A stretch of DNA of 64,000 nt from the NCBI GenBank assembly GCA_020746105.1, contig CM036634.1:372001-436000 (forward strand), in the 5' to 3' direction. Below the pieces are notes generated by a model, which was not told where the DNA came from, did not search any database, and saw nothing but the letters and a program-made list of their open reading frames with translations. This DNA comes from Trogon surrucura. Its lineage: Eukaryota > Chordata > Aves > Trogoniformes > Trogonidae. Made by a program: the position numbers and the translations under genes. Of this stretch, positions 34,568-48,010 are shown in pieces; within the stretch, counting starts at the first letter, position 1, and each line of letters opens with the position of its first letter.

Positions 34568-35264
34568 TCTCTCCTTTTGGAAACTGGTTTAAAGTAACAA
34601 AGCAAAAGCTCTCGAGCCTTCTCTGCTGTCCGAGTCAGTGGGAGCACTGCGAACGCCACAGGCCAGTAACGCTGGGCAGAGGCCTGAAACCCTCCTGTAA
34701 TAAAGCCGATACTGCTCTCTGCCTAGAGGTCTCAGGGAAGGGGCTGCCCGTTTAAGAGGCTGCTTCTGCTTCAACACATGCAGAAGCATCTTCTTGTACA
34801 TAAACTTTGGGCTTTTTCCCCCCTGGCTGCCACGGTGGCACCAGCTTTGGGTTCTCTGTCTGACGTGCCGGATCGGAGATTTTCATTTGGAGGTCACAGC
34901 TCTCACTCATTCAGCTCGACCCACCCGAGCGCAGGGATCGCCCGTATCGGACCGGCTGGGCTGGGCTCGCTGCGGCGGTGCCCGGCCAAGGCTGCCCTGG
35001 CTCTGGTCACTGGCACATCCGACGCCTCCCTCGTCCCTCATCTCAGCGAGACGAACGTATCACATCTTGCTCCAGGGACGGAGGAGGCAGCACGATGCTC
35101 CCCAACCCCCCTGCTCTGAGGGTCTAAGGTTACCTAGGGCCTCGGCTATTTCTTCTCTACAGCCAGCAGCCTCTCCCTGGCACAATACAAAGCGAACGCG
35201 TTGACAGTCTATTTAGAGAGAAGTCAGAAGAAAACCCTGGGAAGCAAAGGGCAGATCTGCTTCT

Positions 35265-38200
35265 TCAGGAAAAAGCCTTCTCGGACTCGGATTCCTTCTG
35301 TTGTAACTTCCGAATCAGTTCCAGCAAATTCATCTGTAAAGTCAGCTCCTGCAAAAGAAGAGAGGTGTTTTTTTTGCAAGAATAAGATGATCTCGTTCCC
35401 TGCTGCAGGGAGCAGAAAGGACTGGTTGGTACCACCCACTCAAGAGCTACTCATCTTCAGGGAACACAAGAGAAAACACACACAAAGAAAAGGCTTCATC
35501 TTCTTTCGCAGTTTTATAAAATACAGGGCAGCAACATTTTAAAGATGTCTGCTGCAAACTGCAGCTGCCTCAGGAATCCCAGGGCTTTACAGTTCCTTAG
35601 GATTCAGAAAGAACCTTTCTTCTTGACCACGGTTTAGTGATAAATGCCGGGAGGGGCAGCCGGCTCGGCTGTCAGGCGCAGCCCCTGGGAGCAGCGCGGC
35701 CACATCCCCTCTCAGCCGCTGCTGGGGTCGGCGCGGCTCCCTCCCCTCAGCCTTCAGCATCTGCAGCGCCCCGGCCCTTTCCAGAGCAGGAAGGCAGGGC
35801 GCAGGAGGGATTGCTTCGGGTGCTACGCAGGGCCTAGGCCATGGGCAACACGCCGGCACACCTGGTTCACAGAATCACAGGATGTCAGGGGTTGGAAGGG
35901 ACCTCTAGAGATCACCCAGTCCAACCCCCTGCCAGAGCAGGGTCACCCAGGGCAGCCCCACAGGAACATGTCCAGGCGGGGTTTGAAAGTCTCCAGAGGA
36001 GGAGACTCCACACCCTCTCTGGGCAGCCTGGGCCAGGGCTCCGGCACCTTCATAGCCAAGAAGTTTTTTCTAATGTTTTTGTGGAATCTCCCAAGCTCCA
36101 GCTCCATTGCCCCTTGTCCTGTCATTGGACATCCCTGAAAAGAGCCTGGCTCTGTCCTCCTGACACTCCCCCTTGACATATTTATAAACACCCCTCAGCC
36201 TCCTCTTCTCCAAGCTGCAGAGCCCCAGCTCCCTCAGCCTTTCCTCACCAGGGAGATGTTCCACTCCCTCCATCATCCCTGTGGCTGCGCTGGACTCTCT
36301 CCAGCAGTTCCCTGTCCCTCTGGAGCTGAGGGGCCCAGAACTGGACACAATATTCCAGATGCGGCCTCACCAGGGCAGAGTACCCTCCAGATACTATGTT
36401 CTCCTTCAAAACCTCCCTTTTTTCCATGACTGGAATCAAGTGAAGACCACTGCCTCGGGCAGTCCCAGCATCAGCATATGGTTTCCTTCCCATCCCCTTG
36501 CTCCCCGCTCACACTGAGCCCACAGGCCACTGAGCACAAAGACTCCACGGTGGAGCAGCTAATTCAGAGAACCTGGTCCGGTGACTCAGGCTTACAGACG
36601 TTACATTATGCAAATAAAAATCCATTTCCCTAAGAAAATACATCAATTGCATAAGCAGGCACTTTATACAACAGACTGGGAGGAAACGCGTCGGCTGATG
36701 GGAGAACAGATTCCAGCAGGGATTTCTCACACAACAGTGGCATCCCCAGGTACAAGCCAAGGTCTGGGTCTGGTTTGCAAACAGAAACAAAGCCCAGCAA
36801 ACAGGGACCCTTTTAAGGGTTATTACTCAAAAAATTAACCTAAAAGGCAGGGGCAGGAGGGGAGAGAAAGAGTTGCTTTCACTACGCAGATGAGGAATAG
36901 CAGCACAGGAAAAATAAGAGGCTTGTTCAAGGCTACACAGCCAGGAATTGTGTGGGTTTTAGAAAATGCCTGTTTAACTAACTTAGTTTAAGCTGTCCTT
37001 TCTCACTAGCAGGCCTTAAACAAAGTGAAATTTAATCAGCTAAAAAAAAAAAAAACAGAGTTAAGACCAGCCTGTTTCTGCATTCCCTGCAAACTTCTGT
37101 GGTATTACAGAGAGACTTTGCAAGTTCTACTTTTTTTTTTTTTTTTTCCGTGCCTGCGGTGGCGTTAAGACAACAGAAGAAAAACCCAGGCAACTGCTCA
37201 CATGTTTTAAGAGCAGATGCACGGGGGAAACCAAGAACGATTTTCTAATGGCAGCCTGAGATCATCATCTCGAGTAAGTCACATGCTGGAATCAACGAGA
37301 CGCCCGGTGGCCAGACTTCCTGAAGGCAATTTGTACAGCTCAGCCAGGCACAAAAGTGATAAATCTACGCAGCCGCTTCTTCTAGTATTATTCACACCCA
37401 CTCAGGGGTCACAGGCCCATGCGTGGGCTCGGCAGAGCGTTCTTCCCCTCCCTGCTGGGAAGAACGTCGCAGAAAGCTGGAGATGTTGCCCTGTCTGACG
37501 GGTTTTTGCTCCCTTGTCAGGAGCCCTGGGGCTGGTTCCGCTCAGGGCATGTTGCCCATCAGCTCACGAGAAGGACAGATCGTTCTTTCTGAGCCAGCAA
37601 CTGTGAATTTATTAAGAGCAAGATGCTCTGCTGTGTTCTGTTGAAGATACTGACACAAGAGCACCGTCAGAGCTTACACACCCTGCCTAGACACAAACCT
37701 GTGGGTTGGTGGTGATGTAGAAGCCAGACACGCCGGCCTTCTCCAGAGTGCTCTGCTGGTCTATCACTTTTTGGTCCAGTTCCAAGACTATCTTCTCATC
37801 CATCATTCGCTGCTCCTCTCGAATCCGCTGCTCCACAGCCTGAAAAAGACAAGAGTCGATGGGGAAAAAAGAAAAATAAAAATGGGATTATCTGCGTTCC
37901 TCCTGTCTTTTTCTCATCTCGAAGTCTTTTACTGAAATCATGAACCAGATCCTGAAGTGCTCCTGCTCTGCAGAGGGCCCAGGACAGCAGAGGGCAGCAA
38001 GCACAGCCCCAGATCTCACCTCCTCCGCTCGCCCTGTCTGACAGCAAAGTTACCGCTTCAAAAAAGCCGGGCCGGGCGGTCACTGGAACCAGCCTGCCTG
38101 GAAAGACCACAAGCAACAGCTGGGTCTCTGAAAGACTTTTCCTGATGAGCCAAGGTCTGAGCAGCGGGCTCTGGCTGAGCGCCGCAGCAGCGCGGGCTCA

Positions 38201-41200
38201 GCAGTCGGCAGAGCAAGAATTGCAAACCCCTCGCAGGACCAGTGAGGCTGAAGAAAGACTTGGAGCAGACACAGGCCACCAAAGCTCAAGGGGCCAGCTT
38301 GGAAGACTCCCTGAGCACCCCTGTCCCCTGGGCGCTGCTACACAGAGCGGGAGCTGCAAATCCCACCCAGCTCCTGTTCATTCACTAAAGAAGCTGAACT
38401 ACCCACAAACCGAACTTTGCGACTGGAAAGCCGGTTTATTCCTTTAGTGACACCAGCAAGCTGATGCCTCACTTGTGACCACAGTGCACTGGGGCTCTGG
38501 TTTTGGCAGACTGAGAACATCACCGAAGGGGGACTTTGCAAAATCGCCCCTCGATGGGAAGGCAGCCCCTCCTGCCTCACCAACACCTGCCCAAATCTCA
38601 GCAGAGGAACCTCTGCGTTGCCTCTGAAGAAGAAACGGAGCACGGCGACTGCGTGCAACGTAAAGGCACGTCAGAAACTGGGAGGGAATGCTCTAGGAGC
38701 ACTCAGCCAGGCTGCAGAAAGCGGCACTGCCGGGCAGCGGAGGATGCCTCAACCTACCAGAAACTCTGCTGGAGAGGGAAAGAGAGCGGGATTGCAGGGG
38801 TCGAGGAGAACCAAATTCAAACAAAAAGCCATGTGCATGCAGAGGTGAGGCAATAGCGCCTCACCCGCCTGCACCGAGCTACGGACTTCTTGGGCAGCCA
38901 CGGGGAGAAGTGCCAGGGCCTGAATCGCAGGCCCTGAGCTGAAGTTGGCCTAGAGATGAACCTCACAACCCCACATTACACAGTATTAATCACATATGTA
39001 ATGTATTGATAATCTATTTTAGTATATATATTGGAATGGCACAAGTCTTAACATTTCACCGGTGCAGCCTCACCACCCGGCCCGAGGCAGGTGCTCGGCT
39101 GGAAACACTCCCGGGGTCAGTCACCCTCGCTGCGCAGGAAGGGAGGAGTCACAAAGCCTGGGATTCCCTCCCGCAGGCGTTTAGAAGACCTGAGGAGGGA
39201 GCCTGGGGAGAACCCAGGAGCCTCGTGGCAGAGGCCTTGGGGCGGAACAGTCTGGAGAGGAGCTGAGGTCTGCCCGCAGCACGGACCCGTCAGCGGCTGC
39301 CTCCAAACGGCCTGACCTAAGCACAGAGCAATTATTACCCAGACGGAGCAGGAGCTACCTCATGTAACCCTTCTTGGATGTATGGCAGTCAATTAGCATC
39401 TTACATTTTTAATTATGACCGTAGGTTTGAGAAAGCTCTGCAGAACTACACACTAATTAAGAAGGATGCAGGACCTCGATCCAACAGATGATTACCATCC
39501 ACCAGGAAACACTTGGGGCAGGATCTCGTTGGAATAAATGTGAAAAAATTCAAGACAACTGAAAGCTCAGTAGAGGCGAGGTAAAGGGACCAAGTGCCTC
39601 CCTCACTGTGGGACACGAATGGACCCAGGAAAGCTCTGTCCTTACACTTTCTTCAGTCTAGAGGTTCACGCTCTTTGTGGAATATATAAAGGATTCCAGT
39701 CCCTCGTTCCCCAAAGACCTTCCTTCCTCCCAGCCACCTCAGGGCAAGGGGGAGGCACCACACCACCATCTCTTCCACTTACTGTGCTGCAGGATTGACT
39801 TTCCTCGGGTTTGAAAAAAAAACAGATTTAAGTGCCTCCATACTGCTTAGGGATTCTGTGCTATAGAGAAGCACCAAAATCTTGGAGAAAACCAAGGCTT
39901 ACACATCAGCTCTGCTGGCTGGGGACCATGGGTCACAGGCAAAGCTTTTCTACTGAGAAACCAGACATCTAAAAAGTACATCTTGTATTACCTCACTTGG
40001 GAGCCCAACCCCAAGCTACCTCGTGGGAGCTGGTCTTCAAAACTTCTAACCACAGAGGGCAGCTCTGATTAGACACTTAACGACTTGTTACCAAGATGAC
40101 CGATGTACTCCCAAAACGTTCTACTGCATAAGTATGAGAGGATAAAAGACAAGTAGCTCCAGTGACACCTGGCAGAGGAAAACAGAAGAAAAAGGCAGAG
40201 GGAAGGTGGAAGAAAGTAGGAAGAAGCTGCACCTCAGGTGACACAAGAAGAAATGACACATACGTAGTCTGCTTCAGAAGCGAAGACAATACTGGGAGCA
40301 CTTTCAAATGGGCAATACAGATACTGCTTGCTGTGAGTGTGAGGCACAAGTGACAGGGACAGCTAAGAGGTACAGCCTGGCTTCAGTCACCTCGATAGGA
40401 AACGGGGGGCGTGGAAACACCGAGAAAAACGATCCAACAGCAAGTGCTGACGCGGTGCTTATCATGGGCAAAGGTGGGGAACGCGCCCGTATTTAAACAG
40501 CTATCTGTGTGTCACACACGGAGTCAAGTAACTTCCCCTCCACATTTAAACTGCCCCAATTAAGATAACTGGCTACCTGCAACTTCCTTTGCCTTATAAA
40601 TGGCCTCTATCCTATCACCAGGGTACAGATAAGCCCTCTGGGACTGAAGCTGCCGCTTGTGCTGCAGGGTCTTTCTCCCAGTGCCTGGGGATGCTCACGG
40701 AGACTCTCTGTGCACTCGTGTTCCTGCCGAGGGGCAGGGCTGGGCCGGGTACTGAACGCCGGCAGCTGCTCTCTGACCCCTCTCCTTCCCAAAACGGAAA
40801 GGGAACGAGGCAGACTTATGGACTGGAAGAGAAAACTAAACAGCTTTAATAAACAATGCAGCAGTGATAAGGGAATAACGAAAATAATGAAATATACGCA
40901 ATTATGTACAAAACCAATATTGAACCTGACTCCCCTCAATATCAACCCCCACTGGTGCTGCAGAGCCGGCAGCATCGGGGCAGCTCCAGGCTGAGTGGCA
41001 GAGGGGACCCGGGCACAGGGGCTGGATTTCTGGAAACCCAGGATCGGGGTGATGGCAGAAGATCAGACTGAGTCCTCCTCAGACACCAGCCACTGAAGAA
41101 GAGAGCTCGACCCCCGTGATGCCTCAGTTTTATACTGAGTATGACACAGGGAACACAACACTCCTGCCGGTCACCTGCCCTGTCCATTCCTCCCCGGAGG

Positions 41201-42929
41201 TGCAGCCTCCTGCTTCCTCGTGACCCCTTTTGCCTCCCGACACCCTGGCGTGTCACACGAGATCCAGCAGTGACCTCGGCCACTCCAGGAGCCAGGACCA
41301 GCCGGAGCCCTTCTGCATCCCAGCCCTGGCAGCGCTGCAGACACCAGCGTTACCCCCAGCCGCGGGCACCGTCGCACAGACACGCGGTGCCCTTCCCGCA
41401 GCGCCGCCCCTGGGGAGAGACTGAGCTGGAACCTACAAAGCACCCAACGGAGCCGGTTCTGCTGAGCTCACACCAGGACAGTACCCCAAGGCAGCTCCTT
41501 AATGTGATGGGGTTTTTTCCTTGCTCTGAAGCAACAATAGATTTCAGGTACTTTCTCTGTGTTTTCTACCACCCTGCTCTCCATCCCTACACAGGCTTCC
41601 AGATCACGCCCAGATGGCAAGACCCTGGAAACCCCACTCTTGGCAGGGAGGGGACACAAAGGACAGAACAAGGAGAAGGGGACCCCCAAATCAGGGTGGG
41701 GAACCTAGGGCTGTGCTCGGATGGCTCCCAAGGCTTTGGGGGTGGGGGGTGACTTGTGCCACCCCCTGGAGATGGAGCCTGCAGCAAAGGGACTCTGAGC
41801 CCCCCAGGGAAGGGACCCAGCCCCCCCAGCCCCACCTCACCTCCATCTCCCGCTGCTGGGCGGCGCGGAGGAGCGGCAGGTTGTGGGGCCGGCAGCACTG
41901 CTGGGCCTCCTTGTGCCGGTGGAAGAGCTCCTGCTTCAGCCCTGCCACGGAGGGGGGACACACAGGTCAGGGCAGGCTGCCACCCCCCGCCCGCCCTGCT
42001 ACGCCTGTGCCCCACCTTCCCTGGGACCCCCAAACCTGCCACCCCCTGCAGTGACCCCTGCTGCCTGCTGCCCCCCCTCCCCAAAACAGTCCTGAGCCCC
42101 CCCAGTGCCCCAGAACCGACACCCAGTGCCCCCTCCCCAAAATAGTCCCGAGCCCCTCAGTGCCACAGAAGTGACCCCCAGTGCCCCCTCCCCCAAAAAA
42201 ATCCTGAGCCCCCCCCAGTGCCCCCTCCCCAAAATAGTCGTGAGCCCCCTCCGTTCCCCAGAACTGACCCTCAGTGCCCCCTCCCCAAAATAGCCCTGAG
42301 CCCCCCCCGTTCCCCGGAACTGACCCCCAGTGCCCCCTCCCCAAACCTCAGCGTCTCGGGACCCCCCCTCAGTGTCCCCCCCACAACCCCCCCATGTGCC
42401 CCGGGATCGTCCTCCGGTGCCCCGAGTGTCCCCCTGACCCCCCCCTCCCCGCAGTGTCCTCTCCGCCTGCTCCCTCCCGGTGCTCCTGACCCACCCCCTC
42501 CCCCGTTTTCCCCCGGTGCTCATGAACTAACCCCCCCCCCCCCGTCCCCCCCCGCCGCCGGTACCGCGGTGCTCGCTGTGCAGCTGCAGGCGCTGGCTGT
42601 AGAGGTTCTTCTCGGTGAGGTGCTGGATCTCCAGCAGCCCCTGCACGATCTCGAACACGGTCCCGTCCAGCAGCGCCAGCGCCAGGTCGCTCAGCGTCGT
42701 GTAGGAGAGGCGCTGCTGGCAGGGGCTGCCGGGCCCGGAACCGGGTCAGCGCCGGGCCCGCCTCCGCCGCCCCCCCCCCCCGCCCCGCGGGCCCCGCTCA
42801 CCTGGGCAGCGCCTTCACCAGCGCCTGCAGCTCCGACAGCAGCCGGTAGTGCCGCTCCTGCTGCCGGGACAGCTGCTGCTCCGCCGCCGCCGCCTCATAC
42901 CCCCCGCAGCCGCCGCCGAACCGATCCAT
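35265..42929 (-). CDS. DGCR6: DGCR6 (DiGeorge critical region 6 protein)
   Basis: Five exons: 42929-42802, 42725-42565, 41941-41841, 37839-37699 and 35348-35265. Junction phases agree and encode 204 residues (human 220). Exon 1 has a glycine/alanine-rich start and [18 protein letters not shown]. Exon 2 carries the strongly conserved [38 protein letters not shown] segment. Exon 3 gives [15 protein letters not shown], exon 4 [12 protein letters not shown] and [11 protein letters not shown], and exon 5 [17 protein letters not shown] followed by a short acidic/basic tail. The protein is rich in heptad-like leucines and is predicted to be coiled-coil. Human DGCR6 lies in the 22q11 deletion region and has a duplicate, DGCR6L; one copy is seen here. 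Its molecular role is poorly defined; reports place it at mitochondria and link it to GABA-B receptor handling. The C-terminal tail differs from the human one. Confidence 0.96.
35867..36385 (-). repeat. CR1 LINE 3' fragment in DGCR6 intron 4
   Basis: Minus orientation, starting ACAGAATCACAGGATGTCAG and extending through CTCCAAGCTGCAGAGCCCC to TCCAGATGCGGCCTCACCAG. It is the longest CR1 piece in the window, about 520 bp, and lies in the same orientation as DGCR6. Confidence 0.9.
40719..41480 (-). mobile_element. Solo LTR in DGCR6 intron 3 (copy B)
   Basis: Sense strand is minus, beginning TGTCCTGGTGTGAGC at 41480. It carries GACAGGTGACCGGC, a TATA-type GTATAAA near 41129-41135, and TATTAAAG near 40846. 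It is clearly related over its full length to the LTR at 1491-2258. No internal viral sequence remains. It has the same orientation as DGCR6. The left boundary is approximate. Confidence 0.8.
42070..42350. repeat. C-rich minisatellite in DGCR6 intron 2
   Basis: About five and a half units anchored on GCCCCCTCCCCAAAA begin near 42070, 42128, 42183, 42220, 42276 and 42332. The spacing is about 55-58 bp, with one shortened unit of 37 bp. Each unit continues AGTCCTGAGCCCC and ends ACCCCCAGT. Confidence 0.88.
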
Positions 42930-43350
42930 CGCCCCGCCGTGCGCCGCCCCGGCCCCGCCACCGCCTTGCGCGCCCCCGCCCCGCCCCGCGCATGCACACT
43001 GCTGCCGCGCCCCGCCCCGCGCATGCGCGCCCCGCCCCTGCCCCCGCCCCCGCCCCCCCGGTCTCTCTCCGCGCCCGCCCGGAGGCCACTCCCGCGGGAT
43101 CCCCGCGGCGCCCCCTCCCGGTGCTCCGGTGCGGGAACGGGTCCCAGGCGGCTGAAATGGCTCGATCAGGAGTTTGGCGGCTTCTGAGTCGCCGGGACGG
43201 GGCGGCTTTGTCACGGGTGGGAGACGCGGCCGTGGCCAGCGCCTGCCCGGGCTCGGGGGGCCAGGCCGAGCTGGGGAGCGGTCCCGGCAGACTCCGCCCG
43301 AGCGGAGCCGCGCAGCGCCTGGGGGCGCACCGGGGAGCCCTGGGAAGGCC
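42540..43350. promoter_or_regulatory. DGCR6: CpG island at the DGCR6 5' end
   Basis: Dense CpG sequence covers exons 1-2 and about 420 bp upstream of the start codon, with repeated CCCCGCCCC boxes and two GCGCATGCGC-like elements (42988-43030). No TATA box is visible. Confidence 0.75.
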
Positions 43351-46300
43351 GAGACCACCCGGCTGCCAGGATCGCTTCCAGTGCCCTCAGATACCCGGAG
43401 TTCGTTAAGCACGTTCCGACCCCGAACACGCCGCCGGGGGGGGGGGCACGGGTCCCTCTCGGCAGCCCTGCCCGGCCCCCGCCTGGTCTTCCCTCCCCGG
43501 CTCTGCGGCACCGTCCCCGTGAAGCGGGCACCCCACATTCTGAACGGGCCAATCACCCCAACGCCACCCTCGGGACCCCCCCCGAGAGGGTTTTGGCGGT
43601 GCTGGAGCTGCCGGAGGCAGAGCCGTGCTCCAGAGCCCAGGGGGCTGCAGCCTCCGGAGCGGCTGGGAAAGGGGAAACGGGCTTTTAATTAAGAGCCATT
43701 AGCCGTGCTGCTTAGCTCTGGCTGGGACAGCACGGAAGACAAGGATAAAAGCATCCCTGACACTTTGCCATCCTCCACCATGAAGATTTTACAGCAGCTT
43801 TTGCTGAATACCCTTCTCCAGGTGTCCCCGAGGTTTTGTTGTCCCAGGGTATTCTCTTTGGCAGCTGGGGATGCTCAGCTGTGGTGGCCAGGACCTCACC
43901 CGGTGCCAGCACAGGGCCACCAAACTGCCAGGTCCCAACACGCAGGTGAGCACCTAAATGCAACCTTCCATGTCCCCTCTGCGTGTCACCTCCTCATCGT
44001 GTCCCCTCTGAGTGTCACCTCCTCATTGTCAAAGCACGGAGCCAACCCTGCCTTGATCCTGCCCCCTTTACCTCTTCACTGGGGCTTTGCTCTCTTGCCG
44101 AGGTTGTTCTAGGGGGGAGCTGAAGCTTGGTGGCCTCTGGGCAGAGAGGAGGTTGTCTTGACCCCAGACCCTGCTCAGGGTCTTGACCTTGACCCCCGGT
44201 GACACTCGTCGGGAGGTGAGAGACGGTGTGTGAGGCTCAGGGCAGCACACCAGCCGCGGGGTGCCTGTGCAGCCCCGCAAGTGGGAAGGGCTGCAGAGAG
44301 GGGGTTCAGCCCAGGGAAGAGGGGGCACGCTGCCAGGGACAAGCTCCAGCAATGCCAGCAAAGGAGCAAGGTGTGATCCGGTGCCTTTGCACTCCAAGCG
44401 AAGGTGTCAGGGCTGAGCCGGTGGGAGGGAGGAGGGGAGACACCGAGGGCCTCCGCTCTGCCACGGACATTCCTCTCGCTGCTTTTGTGCTGCAGGAAAT
44501 CTGCGCTTCCTCCCTTCCCAGCGCTGCTCCCCGCTCAATCGCTACCAGATGTGGGTCCCATGCGCTTCTCATTAGCTCTGGGCGCTGCCTTCTGCAGGCT
44601 GCTGGGCTGGGACCTCCAAAGGTTGGGTTTTTGGGGGGGCCCCGGTGCAGGTAGCTGAGCCGGCGTGTGCCCTGTGAGGCGGCAGGGCTGTGGTTTGTGT
44701 AGGGCTCAGCTTCGTTGCTGGGTGAGGATGTTGGGGGTGCTGGATCTCCAGGGAGTGGTGGGTGAGTGGCATGCATGGTGACCGGGGCATGCGTGGGTGA
44801 CCCCGGGAGTGTCCCATGCACTGTATGCCCTGGGTGATCCAGGCAGGGAGCACATCATGATGAGCTGGAATGTGCGCGAGGCTCCTGAGGTGTTCAGGTT
44901 GGGGTGGAAGAGTGCCTGACCAGGTGACAGTGTCCGCAGTGGCGGCACAAGCTGTTCAGGTGGCACAGGATGAGTGGAAGAAGCATGGGCCCTTCCCCCC
45001 TTCCCTAGGTTCTGCTAGCACCTCAGAGGAGATCATGGCAGCTGGACCCAGGACCTTGGAAGCAGAGACAACCCTGCATTTCGCTTGTGGTGTCCAGAAA
45101 GGGTCTTAACCTGCCCTGGATTGAGCTACGGAGGGACAAATAGAGCGAGAAAGCTCCTTTTGTCCTTCCTCAACCTGCCACCCCCACCACGGAGCTTGCC
45201 TGGGTGAAAGCGGCTGGGGAAGAGCCCAGTGGTACTTGCAGACGGTCCCACCACATCATCCTGCTTCAGCTGCTGCTGGCCCGTATGCACGGAGCGATGT
45301 GCCCTGCCAGGCAGGACGAGGCCACATTCGGGTGTCTTGGTCACAGGGGCTCAGTACCGGGAGAGCGGGATGCTCCTCACTGCAGCATGGATGGAGCTGG
45401 GACTGACTCTGGCCCATTGCTTCTTCCTGTGCCCTCAAACCCACCATGGGGCTTTCCTCACGCTGCTGGTGCAGTGGTGGGTGATGAGAAGCTGGGGCAC
45501 ATGAGGTGGGATGGAGCCCTTGCCCCAGCATGGGACATGCAAGGGACATCCAGAGGGCTGAAGGACTCTCTTTCCTGCTGGAGCTACTCCAGTCACTCAG
45601 AGCAAAGGGTCCCTTCATGGAGTTCAGGCTTCTTGCACCCACCTGCAGGGAAAAAACCTCCTAGAACAGAGAGATTTGCAAAGGAGTCCACGGCTCATTT
45701 AGGGAGTGGATGCCTGGGTAGTACCTTCCCACAAAGGGCACATTTGCATGCTTAGAAATGCTGTAAACCAGCATTTTTATGGCTTTGATGGACCCAGATT
45801 CAGAAAGAGATGGCAGCAGGAGCAGCGTGCCCACTTGCACGGAGTGAGACAGCTCGTTCTTTGCAAACCGGATCACGACCCAATTCGGAACAATCCTCCA
45901 GAGAAACCCAAAGCACAAACCCTGCCGCAGAAGCCTGGTGTCCCAATGGGAGAGCTGCCACATCACCATGGCTCTGAGTCACCACTCCGGAGCCGGGATC
46001 TTTCCCCGTGGAGGCTCAGCCTCTGCTGAGCGTGGTTTTGCTGGGCAGCCAGCCATCACCAAAAGAGGCCGAGGCACCAAACGTGGCTTTATTGCTTTTA
46101 TCGTGGGGCTGAGGACAAGGCAGCATCATCTGGGGCTCAGGCCGGGAGCTGGTGATCTCCCCTGTTCTTGGCATAGCTACGGCTTGGGTTGGCTGTGCCA
46201 GAGCCGGTGACTCAGTGGTTATTCCTTGACTGGTACCCGAGCTGGGATGGAGCTGGAGCGCTCCCAGAGCAGCAAGCCATCCCCACAAGGCCAGGTCTCA

Positions 46301-47819
46301 GGGTAGTTCCTCTCCTTGGGGCTGGATCCTGCTCTCCTCACCCAGCTTGGTTTGGATGGTTCCCCCAAGTCTTCTTCAGCTCCTCCTTGGACCCTCCAAG
46401 GGCTGCACCAGCCCCCTGCACCCCTGGAGAAGGGACTCCAGCACCAGCCCCCTGGCTCCATCCTGCACTGGATGCCTGGTCACTCACTACAGTGGCTTTG
46501 CCACCCACCCCCAGCCTCCTTCCCTCATTTTTTGGGCCACTTCAACCATATGCACGCTCGTCCCCTGGGCGAGGGGAGCGCGAGGCCAGGACTGCCAGAG
46601 CCTGATGGCCTCGCGCTCACCGGATTTATTCCAATTTAAACACTGCGGAGTAAAAGCGTTTCCCCTGCTCTGGCCTCTGGAGCTGAATATCTGAATGGGA
46701 ATTTCCCCCCTCAAGCTGCAGCTAAAATAAGATCTGGATCGAGGTGGTCGCTGGCCCTCAGTGGTGCCGAGTGAAACCTCCACGCCTCTTCCCGATCGAT
46801 TGCTGATGTTGCTGGTGGAGCAAGGGCTACCAAGCTGGCAAAGCTGGGTTGGACCTGCCAGGAGGAGCACGCACGGTCAGAAACGTGTCAGAGAACGTGG
46901 CTGGGCTTCAGTTGTCCAGGCTGAGCATCTGGGGGGACTCAGAGGAGATGCTGCACATACGCGGCCCTGGCGGCAACATCCTTCCCCGGGATGAGACGGG
47001 GATGCTCAGCCAAGGGCAAAATCGTGTGAGCTGTGGCTCCGCAAGCCCAGGAGCTCCTCGCACCCCCACTCCCCACAGAGAGGAGGGGGTGTCAGAAGCT
47101 CTGTTTGGCATGGAGCAACAGGTCTAACCACCCCGTGGGTAACCTGTTTCTGCCCTGGGGAGAGGTCTTCATCTGCTGGGCTCAGGGCTGCTTTAGGGTG
47201 GGGGGTCTGTCTTGCTGTCACCACTCTAGCTGGGGACAGCTTCCCTTGCCTTAAGGATTTTTTCAGGGTCTCCAAACATCCCAGGAGGACCAAACCCTTC
47301 CGCTGCACCCCAACCTGTCGCCCCTGCAGCCTGGGCAGCTCCCTGGGGGTGGGAGTGGGGACAGCCCCTCCGCAGCAGCCAAGGCTGATCACGGGGCTTC
47401 TAATGAAATCCAGCCCCTGGCAGAGCCGTGACATCGTGCCGGCAATTTGTGCTCCCACGCAGACTAAACACGGCCGGCTGCGTTAGGGATCAGCCGTCGC
47501 GGCGGTGAGGATGCCCCTGCCGATCTGCTGCCTAATTACTTCTCCTTGGATGTGAGCCCACTTGTATTTTCCATGGGAAAAACAGCGTATTTTCTTTTCC
47601 CCCCCAAATGCTGCTGGGCAGAACTTGTGGTGGCTGGAATAAAGGCTCAAGCCCTTGGATCAGCCTGCTCAGGGGTGGCTCCGTGTGCCAGAGATGCTGC
47701 GCTTCGTCCCTTTGCTCAGTGCAGCTCCTTACGGCCAGGGATTAATCGGTGTCCTGGATCACACACAAGCACTTCCACTTCTCCATGCGTATTTTATATG
47801 AGTGTGTATACTAGGTTCT

Positions 47820-48010
47820 CCAAGAGTATATAGGAGAGTGTGTATATATCTACGATTCTACGATAAATGTAAGGAAGTATATATAGGTATAAAAAAATTT
47901 ACTCAGTTTATATATATATATTATATATATGTGTGTGTGCAAATATATATATGCACACATATATATCTGTGTGTGTATGTATCTAAATATATTTAAAAAT
48001 ATATGCTCCG
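47820..48010. repeat. TA/TG microsatellite region
   Basis: An AT-rich stretch with runs of TATATA (about 47911-47929), TGTGTG and ATATATATAT, interrupted by CACACATATA. A C-rich homopolymer follows at about 48072-48082. Confidence 0.9.

Noticed and set aside
42070-42350. Regularly spaced repeats considered as a CRISPR array
   Set aside because: Units are contiguous variants with no unique spacers, in a vertebrate intron; it is a minisatellite.
42218-43408. 396-codon plus-strand open frame over DGCR6 exons 1-2
   Set aside because: It is the shadow of a C-rich minisatellite and CpG island, with a Pro/Ala repeat composition, and is antisense to real DGCR6 exons.
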